Positions 58,734-64,000 of a stretch of 64,000 bases of DNA are shown one piece after another; positions within the stretch are counted from its first letter, which is position 1; each line of letters opens with the position of its first letter. The position numbers were made by a program, and so were the translations under genes. The notes below the pieces were generated by a model, which was not told the DNA's origin, did no database searches, and saw only the letters and a list, made by a program, of their open reading frames with translations. The stretch spans positions 198,266 to 262,265 of the forward strand of contig NW_004955470.1 in assembly GCF_000276665.1 (NCBI RefSeq), read 5' to 3'. The DNA comes from Chinchilla lanigera. Lineage: Eukaryota; Chordata; Mammalia; Rodentia; Chinchillidae.

Positions 58734-59208
58734 GGAGGGAGACTATTAGTTTGTAGACAGTAATAAGTTGCAACATCTTCAGGCTGCAGGCTGCTGATGG
58801 TGAGAGTGAAATCTGTCCCAGACCCACTGCCGCTGAACCTCGGTGGGACCCCGGAGTGCACAGTGGTTGCATAACGGATTAAGAGTTTAGGTGCTTGCCC
58901 TGGTTTCTGCTGATGCCAGTGTAAATTATTGCTAATACCCTGGCTGGCTCGACAAGTGATGGTGACTTTCTCTCCTAAAGATGCAGACACCGAAGGCGAC
59001 TGGGTCAACTGGATGTCACATCTGCCACCTGACAGTGGAAACAGAAAAACAAATATTTATATAATTAATCTCAGTATTAAAGAACTTCCCAAAAGATTGA
59101 GGTAGCTCTGACCATACAGTGCTGAAGAAATCCCCAGGGCTGCCCATCCTTACCTGGCAGCGAGAGCAGCAGGAGCCCCAGGAGCTGAGCGGGGACCCTC
59201 ATGTCCAT
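58734..59208 (-). CDS. IGKV: IGKV gene, IGKV1-like, apparently functional
   Basis: The leader exon (59154-59208) encodes [18 protein letters not shown] and ends CAG/GTAAGG. The V exon (58734-59028) follows CTGTCAG and opens [20 protein letters not shown]. The first cysteine (VTITCRAS), the tryptophan ([16 protein letters not shown]), [20 protein letters not shown] and the ATYYC cysteine are all present with no stop. CDR1 is QGISNN, CDR2 YAT and CDR3 begins LQTNSLPP. His replaces the usual Tyr after the FR2 Trp, which is tolerable. The octamer and RSS are at consensus. It and the plus-strand gene at 13 kb share leader and framework and are paralogues in opposite orientation. Confidence 0.95.
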
Positions 59209-59292
59209 GCTGTGTCCTGACTGGGACTGAGTCCTGCACAGGGTGTGACAGCCTATGAAGAAGTCCTCAGGGCCTGGGCTGTGCTCTGGGAC

Positions 59293-59300
59293 ATGCAAAT
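59293..59300 (-). promoter_or_regulatory. V kappa promoter octamer
   Basis: Exact ATTTGCAT in gene sense, 84 bases before the leader ATG at 59208. Confidence 0.93.
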
Positions 59301-60930
59301 CAGCAGGGTGGGCGGGGTGGGCTCAGCTGCAAGCCTGGCTCATCTCAGCGACTCTGCACCACGGGGCCCCAGATGTCCCTGATGAGACCACACTGCCATA
59401 GATGTGTTTGCAGTGGATTTTCTCCCTTGTGACCAGAGGACAAATGAGTGAGCTTCTCCTTTGCAAGCAGTGCTATTTCACTCTCTTAGATGCTCATCAC
59501 ATCTTCTTTTCTTATCTTCCCATATAACATAGTACCTGCTAGATACAGTGCAGTCCCTGAGAAATCAAAGCTTGTTTTTTTGAAGATTCCTTGATAATCT
59601 TGCTGTAGGAAGTCATCAGTACCACTCTGCAGCAATGCAGTGAGGTAGTAGAGCAATAAGAGAGTGCAATTACGTGATTTGTAATCACCAGAATCCGCCA
59701 GTTACACCACCAAAAAAGCTAGAGTATGAAAACTAAAGAAAAACCTAAGGAAGAAGATTTTAAAATTCCAGTGACTCATTTGAATCACTAAAATCTGATC
59801 TCTACTCATCTATGCACTCTCTCTACCCCCACGTTACCAGACACTTTCCACTCCAGAACGTCACCCTGGGGACTTCAGGGTACCAGCGCACATACAGCCT
59901 GTGCCAGGTGCTTCATGTACATCAGCAGTATGCAGCAGTCTGGTCACGTAACAGACCAAAGAAGCACGGACGAAGCAGGAAAATGTCGTACATATGTAAA
60001 AGTCCAGAAATACTGATATTCAATTAACAAGTGAAATAATGAAAGTGGAGAGGACCAACTGGGGAATGTGTGGTAGATTAGTGGGGTGGTGAACTTCTCT
60101 TGCAGGGGTTAAAGAAGAGAATCCTAATTTAATCCAAGACAGCAGATTAAGACATAGACAGTCTGGGAGGAAGAGAGAGGTGAGCTCTGTGCACCAAACT
60201 GCTATGGGAGACATTTCCGACATCTCCCTCCAGATGCACACACTGCAGGTACCCGGTGTCATGTTGAGAAGCCCCCCGATGTCTGGGAGGACACCACAGA
60301 AGGAATGCTTCCAGGTCCATCCTACAGAGCCGGTATCACCTTGATCTCAAAACCAGACAGCGGCTCAATAGAAAAGAGTGCACCAAATTTTGATTTAAAG
60401 ATTTTCTTATAAATTCTTACAAATGTAATTAAATAACACATTAAAAAACTTGCAGAACATGATTAATTTGGTTTCTTTCCAAGAATACGGATGGAGATGG
60501 TTCAACAAATCAACAAATATCAGAAAAAGTAAAACAATAGAAAGAAAAAATAAAAGTCACATGATTATGTCAAAATATATACCAAAAGCCTTTGACAAAA
60601 TTCTGTGGTTGTTCATTATGAATGCCTTGAAGGAACTAGTATAGAAGAATCTCACATGGTCACTTTAATTTAACCAAATACTGTCTCCAAAACAAACATA
60701 CTAAAGATTTGGGATTTACCTCAGTGTAAGTACTCTGGGTTTTGCAGTATTGAAAAAAATGAAATGTATGAAAAAGAGTTTTCTGTTCTAAAGTATTAAA
60801 TGAAAAGGTATTCTGCTTTCTACATGGGTATACCTTTTGTTTGTGCAGAATTAGTCAGAGCAATGATTCTTGTCATGGTCCTGTGTGTTGGTGGTGATCA
60901 AACCATGACTTGGATAAATAGCAGTAGTGA
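59301..60930. other. intergenic DNA, no gene recognised
   Basis: Upstream flank of the IGKV1-like gene, then AT-rich DNA. I see no V motif, RSS or complete repeat. Confidence 0.5.
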
Positions 60931-60939
60931 TGCTACATG

Positions 60940-61420
60940 TGAGTTTATTTCTCAAGGAGACACAGGTGTTGTAGTGAACCTGCTTTTCTCCTTGTCCTTC
61001 TCACCCTGTCCATGCTGTGGGCCATGTGGAGCTGAGTGGAGCTGTCAAAGTTTCTATTTAGATGCCTCCGTAATCTCTCCTGTGCGGCATTTGGGAGGAT
61101 TTGGGTCATGGGAACCTGATGGTCATCAGTGAACTGGTCCACTAGGGTTGAGCTTAGACTAAATGTGATTTGGGAGGTGAAGCCTGGTTGGAGGAGGTGG
61201 GTCACTGCGGTGTGGTGTGGGAGAATCTACCTTCCTCCTCCCTTCATTTCTCTTCGCTTCCTACCTGCCATGCCATGATCTATTTCTTCTCTGCCCGACC
61301 GCCCTTCCTTGGAGCGAGCTGGCTGTGGGCTGAAACCTCTACAACCCATGAACCAAAATAAAGCTGACCTTCCTTAAATTGTCAGTGTCCGGTATTGTGT
61401 CTCAGATATAAGACAGTGAA
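60940..61420 (+). mobile_element. LTR-like element (MaLR-type?)
   Basis: It ends with 'ggctgaaacctctacaaccc', 'aaccaaaataaagctgacct' and 'cggtattgtgtctcagatat', matching the end of the LTR-like insertion at 51,965-52,370. 'gggaggtgaagcctggttgg' lies inside. A frame at 60800-61132 overlaps it by chance. Confidence 0.5.
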
Positions 61421-61489
61421 TAAAATAAAACCCATAGATCCATTTGGCCTGAGTCATGGCAGTACCTTTGTAGTGGGAACTCAGAGGGA

Positions 61490-64000
61490 GTGGGACTTTA
61501 GGCAGCAGTAAAAATGTCATTTGTTTTAAAAGTTTGAAGAAAAGGATAACTGAATCATTAGAGGGAATCATACAGAATTGAAAAATCAGGTCCTGGCAAC
61601 ATGGAAAATTCTTTCCTTAGAAAAGTGTTGACTTAACAGAAGGTGATGTGATTGTTTAAGTAACTAAGTCAGTCTCATAGCATCAACAAGTCTTTCAGGT
61701 CTCACGAGGGTCTGGCCTTGTAAAGTCAGTTTCCATAGGAGTACAACAAGTAAGAAGGCCAGGCAGGGTGGTGCATGCCTGTAATCCCACCACTGGGGAG
61801 GCTGAGGCAGCAGGATCGTTGCGAGTTCACAACCAGCCTGGGCTATAAAGTGAGCTCAAGGCAAGCCTGAACTGCATAGTGAAAACCTGTCTCAAAAAGA
61901 CAAACAAAACAAAACAAAACAAAACAAAACAACAAAACAAGCAAGACAGTTGTTATTTTAGGTTGGAGATGTCAGATTTGAGGGAATCTGAGGTTAAGGG
62001 CTGCCTGAGAGAGAAATCCCAACCTGGTTGAGGAAAGAACAGGGCCTCCAGGGGTGTGACTCATGAGGCAGACATACTGGATGTGAGTTACTTGACTGAA
62101 TTTGGAAGTCCCCGGGTGAATGGCATTCATTTAAGATTTAAGCTTTTCTTTCTTTGTATATTTTTCACATGGCACATAGTTTCCATTTTTAAGACAGAAA
62201 AGGTAAAGTGATTCAGTTTGTCCCGGACTGGGGATATCCTGCACTAAAACTGACTTACAGAACTCAGTCATTGCTCTAAGTTGTCTGTGACCCTGGATGA
62301 AAACGACCACATTTCTCCCATTAAAATTCATCTAGATGTAGAACAAAATTCATACCATGGGTATTCTTCAGGTTTCCCTTTCCTGGAACAGAACACCTGT
62401 CATGAACATCTTAAAGGAGGAGAGGAATATTTGACTCACAGCTTCAGGGAATTCAGTCCACAGCAGCTGGCTGCAAGTGATTACATCATAGTATATAGAG
62501 GTAGTGTAATCAAGCTGCACAATCCATGGAAACCGGGAAGAAGAGCAGAGGAACAGCACAATGGAGGACAGGGGCCAGAGACCAGATACAGACCCAAGAC
62601 TGTGCCTCCACCACTCATCCAAGTACACCCAGAAGTCAGCTTTATTGATGCCCTAGAAGGCTGCCAGTGCAATCGAATTGATGATCATGTTTAACCTCCC
62701 AAGATCATCCTGGTAGGGAAATTTGAAAATGCCTTCAGCCTGGATGAGGAAGATCAGAACAAAATATCTTGTTTATGACAAATAAAGGCTGTCAACCCAT
62801 GTGTGTTTCTCTGTAACTCAAAGTTGTAGGCACCTGCCTGCCCTTTCGTCACAGGCTCCCTGGAGAAAGCTACCTCACTGGGGATCGTGAGTGAGCTGTG
62901 CCTGGGGATGTTCCAACCACAGTTCCAGGTTGGGCAGGTCACAATTCACGGATGAATATTAACTTTTAAACATGATAATAGAGAAGGGATAACAGAAGGG
63001 AAACGACATACTGTGGCGATATCTCATGGAGTACTGAGAGATAGCCCTTTTGCCCATTTATCTTTCCTGAATGTCACCATTGGTATAGGTATAACGAAAT
63101 GCACTGTTTTGCATTGTCTTTTTAGTCATGGACAGACTTTGTACATAGTGTCTGAGCAGTGAATGTCCTATCTCTGGAGCCAGGTTGAAACAATGCTTGT
63201 AAGGAAACATTAGTCTGATGTGCAGGTGTTCAATTCCTTTATGCACGGGCTCTGGTGAAGATTTAGTTTTTAAAGTTCTCTTATATGGATTAAAAGCACA
63301 TTACTGCTATCTACAATCTAGGGAAACAGGCGTCACTCTCTGTTTGTTAGAAGAAGGGCTCTTTTTCAAATATATTTTCCTTCAAATCATCTCATCAGAC
63401 ACACAAATGAGCTACTTTTTTCTACTTTTCACAAACACTTCTCTGATCAGATCATTCTGAGTCTGTGCTGAGTGATCCTTGCCTATGGACAGGAGGTCTC
63501 TTGTAAAAATGAGCAACGGGTGATAATCAGTACTATATGCCTCCAAGCCTTCTGTGCCATCACAGTGGTGCTTTTGCCCCCTCTTTCGGCCCAGTGTGGA
63601 ACACCTTATGGTTTTGCCTGTACATGACAGCCTCCCTGTACATAGTAATATGTACTAGTTTCTGGCACATTTCCACACTTATGTTTTGTTGTTTGAATAG
63701 ATGCCAGAATCACAAATAGGCTTCAGGCACTTTCTGGCATTGTGGTTGGATTAGTTAGTTATATTTGGTTTTCAAATAAAAGTTAATAATTTAGGAATCA
63801 GGATTCCGCCACCGTGTCGGTATTCCAAACACCTGATGACATTTTCCTGCTGGTTGCTTCTCATTACCAGTTTAAAGATGAGGGAGTCATCCTGATTATT
63901 TTCTAGAGAAATTCCATGATTTCATACTTGTACCAACTTCTGTTCTCTATCTCCAGTCTGTATCTGGGTGGCTTGGTGAAAGTATTCTGAGATGACACGA
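61490..64000. repeat. segmental duplication, copy 2 (runs off the window)
   Basis: Paralogous to 52,850-55,673, displaced by about 8.4-8.8 kb. It holds a B1-like SINE (61757-61940) that copy 1 lacks, and lacks the L1 3' end present in copy 1. The last bases ('agtattctgagatgacacg') correspond to about 55,660-55,673, so the right boundary is not seen. Confidence 0.85.
61757..61940 (+). mobile_element. B1-like SINE, nearly full length
   Basis: It starts 'ggccaggcagggtggtgcat', contains 'gcctgtaatcccaccactgg' (A/B-box region of 7SL-type SINEs), 'gaggctgaggcagcaggatc' and 'gaaaacctgtctcaaaaag', and ends in an (AAAAC)n tail. It is the most complete B1-like copy in the window. Confidence 0.95.

Noticed and set aside
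1..64000. JK or CK segments, 23-spacer RSS
   Set aside because: I looked for FGxGT-type J coding sequence with a 23-base spacer signal and for a constant-domain exon, and found neither. Only 12-spacer V signals are present.

Overview
The window is mammalian genomic DNA from an immunoglobulin kappa light-chain variable (IGKV) cluster, almost certainly of a rodent. It holds V segments only, with no J or C segment. Twelve V units are recognisable, plus two very weak V-like remnants. Each unit is identified by some or all of the following: an upstream octamer, a short leader exon, an intron, a V exon and a 12-spacer recombination signal (RSS). The rodent assignment rests on a tRNA-derived ID-like SINE (A-box-like 'tagctcagtggc', B-box-like 'gagttcggttccc') and monomeric 7SL/B1-like SINEs. 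The exact ID variant suggests a non-murid lineage. Castorimorpha (beaver) is my guess, not shown.

Three V genes look intact: a mouse-IGKV4-like gene at 2059-2570 (minus), an IGKV1-like gene at 13003-13477 (plus) and an IGKV1-like gene at 58734-59208 (minus). Nine units are clearly broken: 7756-8362, 14559-15024, 16897-17369, 21106-21616 (plus strand, truncated at a B1-like SINE), 23281-23583, 31256-31975, 35848-36316, 44575-45336 and 46198-46895. Most V units lie on the minus strand, two clear ones on the plus strand. Because the orientation is mixed, joining to one downstream JK cluster would be by deletion for one set and by inversion for the other.

Layout. 0-13 kb: the IGKV4-like gene, AT-rich DNA, a composite repeat (5.6-7.6 kb) and an IGKV8-like pseudogene. 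13-17.5 kb: one intact and two dead IGKV1-like genes. 21-24 kb: a SINE-broken IGKV2-like gene and an IGKV3-like pseudogene. 25-30 kb: old L1 and several young SINE insertions. 30-36.3 kb: an IGKV2-like and an IGKV1-like pseudogene and a 100-N assembly gap. 37.5-43 kb: an old minus-strand L1 that hosts a younger, internally inverted L1, which itself hosts a SINE. 44.5-47 kb: two IGKV2-like pseudogenes. 49-57 kb: a second internally inverted L1 and LTR-like elements. 58.7-59.3 kb: an intact IGKV1-like gene. About 52.85-55.67 kb and 61.49-64.0 kb are the two copies of a segmental duplication.

The V genes are alternatives, not partners. Each supplies a promoter, leader, V domain and RSS, and one is joined to JK by RAG in a developing B cell. 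The rest of the window is mainly retrotransposon debris, and I found no convincing non-immunoglobulin gene.
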